Positions 29,993-31,259 of a DNA stretch of 31,259 nt are shown here, piece after piece (position 1 is the stretch's first letter; each line of letters opens with the position of its first letter). This stretch comes from Candidatus Faecalibacterium faecipullorum (GTDB lineage Bacteria > Bacillota > Clostridia > Oscillospirales > Ruminococcaceae). A program made the position numbers and the translations under genes. The stretch covers positions 1 through 31,259 of the forward strand of contig DWXX01000034.1 in the NCBI GenBank assembly GCA_019118985.1, given 5' to 3'. A model generated the notes under the pieces. It had not been told where the DNA came from. It ran no database searches and worked only from the letters and a program-made list of their open reading frames with translations.

Positions 29993-31237
29993 ATGAATCC
30001 ATTTACCACAAAGCCTGAAAAGTCCGCACGCCTGTTCGTCGACTGGGAGAAGCTGTGGCCCGCGTCCTATGAGCGGCGCGCCGACCCCTATACCCGCGCC
30101 CGGGTCATCCTGATGAACGGCACCGAGTTCGAGAACGTGTGGTTCAGCCATCAGTTCTCCCGCAGCGTGGGGGACAACGACCTGCGCCGCGCCCTGGCTG
30201 AGCTGCGCCGCAGCGAACAGCAGCAGCAAAAGCTGCTGGCCCACCTCAAGCCCGCCGACGAGACCGCCCTTGAGCACACCATCGGCTACGAACAGCTGGC
30301 CGTCGACCTGACCGCCCATCTGGCGCAGCGGGTGGGCAGCCCCGACGTGCGCGGCGCGCTGGACTTCGCCCTGCTGGAGGACTTCGACCATCTGTACCGC
30401 TACGCCGACTACCTCGACGCCGCCACCGGCGAAAAGGCCGAGGAGCTGGTGGGCCGCTACACCGAGATCATGCCCGGGCGGCCCACCGTCGCCCACCACC
30501 GCCACCCGGCCGACACCGTCCGCCGCCCCATGACCGGGGTGCAGCCCGCCACCATCGACCTGCTGGCGGCCAACGTCATCACCGCCGCCGAGCAGCAGAC
30601 CATGAACTATTATATGAACACCGCCGCCCTCTGGCCGGAGGAGACCGGCCGCCGCCTCTATCAGGAGATCGGCATGGTGGAGGAGCAGCACGTCACCCAG
30701 TACGGCAGCCTGCTGGACCCCCGCCTGACCTGGCTGGAAAACCTGCTGGTCCATCAGTATGTCGAGTGCTGGCTGTACTGGAGCTGCGCCGAGACCGAGT
30801 CGAACAGCCGTATCCGCGGGCTGTGGCAGGCGCTGTTCGAGCAGGAGCTGCTCCATCTGGACATCGCCCAAAACCTGCTGCGCAGCCGCGAGGGCAAACA
30901 GTGGCAGCAGGTCATCCCGGACGGCGAGTTCCCCCCGCCGCTGCGGCTGGAGAGCAACATCGACTATATCCGCGGCATCCTGGGGCAGACGGCGTACAAC
31001 ACCGCCGTCCGCGAGGACTACCAGGACGCCCGCACCCTCGGCCCCGACAGCTCCTTCGCCGCCTATCAGCGCGCGGTGAACCGGCCCCTCGGCCATGTGG
31101 TGAGCCACGCCTTCATGCAGGAGTATATGGACAAAAACGGCCGCGACTACCGCTTCGAGACCGCGCCCCACCCCATCGAACCCCTGCGCACCCGCACCCG
31201 CGACAACACCCAGGTGGGCCTGCCGGACGCGGAGTGA
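29993..31237 (+). CDS. Uncharacterised protein with a ferritin-like di-iron signature
   Basis: A 414-aa, largely helical cytoplasmic protein whose family I do not recognise by name. The middle has the complete ligand pattern of ferritin-like di-iron proteins: E200 (AAEQQTMNYY), E230xxH233 (VEEQHVTQYG), E259 (VECWLYW) and E285xxH288 (QELLHLD), with 26-30 residues between successive pairs, as expected for four helices. An N-terminal partial echo is seen at E100 (GYEQLAVD) and D130xxH133 (EDFDHLYR). There is no signal peptide or membrane helix. ATG 29993 follows AGGAGGG (29979-29985) with 7-nt spacing. It follows the ROK gene by 60 bp; a TAGAAT at 29966-29971 could be a -10 box, but no clear -35 is seen. 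A function in oxygen or peroxide handling, or in oxidative chemistry, is possible but unproven. Confidence 0.72.
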   Translation: MNPFTTKPEKSARLFVDWEKLWPASYERRADPYTRARVILMNGTEFENVWFSHQFSRSVGDNDLRRALAELRRSEQQQQKLLAHLKPADETALEHTIGYEQLAVDLTAHLAQRVGSPDVRGALDFALLEDFDHLYRYADYLDAATGEKAEELVGRYTEIMPGRPTVAHHRHPADTVRRPMTGVQPATIDLLAANVITAAEQQTMNYYMNTAALWPEETGRRLYQEIGMVEEQHVTQYGSLLDPRLTWLENLLVHQYVECWLYWSCAETESNSRIRGLWQALFEQELLHLDIAQNLLRSREGKQWQQVIPDGEFPPPLRLESNIDYIRGILGQTAYNTAVREDYQDARTLGPDSSFAAYQRAVNRPLGHVVSHAFMQEYMDKNGRDYRFETAPHPIEPLRTRTRDNTQVGLPDAE

Positions 31238-31259
31238 TCGGGCCAAAAACTTTTATGCA

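Noticed and set aside
28691..31246. An 851-codon minus-strand open frame over the ROK gene and the di-iron protein gene
   Set aside because: It is the antisense of two genes with ribosome binding sites and ligand motifs, and has no start signal.

Overview
The window reads as high-GC, densely packed chromosome of a gut-type Firmicute, most likely Oscillospiraceae (Gemmiger / Subdoligranulum / Faecalibacterium-like). This is inferred from the gene repertoire (PPDK, YesM/YesN, BglG-type antitermination, Dpp-type ABC import, AtuA/CaiB, many sugar-acid genes), the strong Shine-Dalgarno sites and the overall codon style; no rRNA or marker gene is present to prove it. I saw no tRNA, rRNA, CRISPR array, transposase or phage gene.

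Layout. (1) 1-397: the 3' end of pyruvate phosphate dikinase and its terminator. (2) 492-1664: an AgrC-like sensor kinase, lower in GC than its surroundings, which looks dead: its ATP-binding domain is largely deleted and a 1-nt frameshift follows. (3) 1715-8680: a sugar-acid catabolic block made of a FadR/GntR regulator, a Gfo/Idh/MocA dehydrogenase, two TIM-barrel sugar isomerases/epimerases, a GntP-type permease and an IlvD/Edd dehydratase. The junction between the first isomerase and the permease looks like a deletion that clipped both genes. (4) 8753-11846, minus strand: an operon of AtuA-like protein, a stand-alone AtuA C-terminal-type domain and a CaiB/BaiF CoA-transferase, with a near-consensus promoter overlapped by LacI-type operators; the divergent gene (12003-13049) is a LacI regulator. 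(5) 13072-16556: a bgl-like PTS locus with a BglG/LicT antiterminator, a PTS EIIBC and a ChbG/YdjC deacetylase. Two RAT elements with shared flanks and different but paired upper stems precede bglG and the EIIBC gene; the second overlaps both the bglG stop codon and a long terminator.

(6) 16650-21402: a three-gene sensory unit (YesM kinase, YesN/AraC response regulator, sugar-binding-type lipoprotein), joined by 4-bp overlaps. (7) 21456-29932: a peptide-type ABC importer (SBP, two permeases, two ATPases), then a CocE/NonD hydrolase and a ROK kinase, all co-directional. The importer promoter region has three copies of GTCGGAAAA and a perfect 14-bp palindrome with no good -35 box, as expected for an activated promoter; the YesN regulator next door is the natural candidate. 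(8) 29993-31237: a 414-aa protein of unknown function that carries a complete ferritin-like di-iron ligand pattern (E, ExxH, E, ExxH).

Overall the segment is an accessory carbohydrate / sugar-acid / peptide uptake island, with each block under its own local regulator (GntR, LacI, BglG, YesMN). The points most worth following up are the paired RAT elements, the tandem repeats before the ABC operon, the two decayed junctions, the AtuA/CaiB operon of unknown substrate and the di-iron protein.
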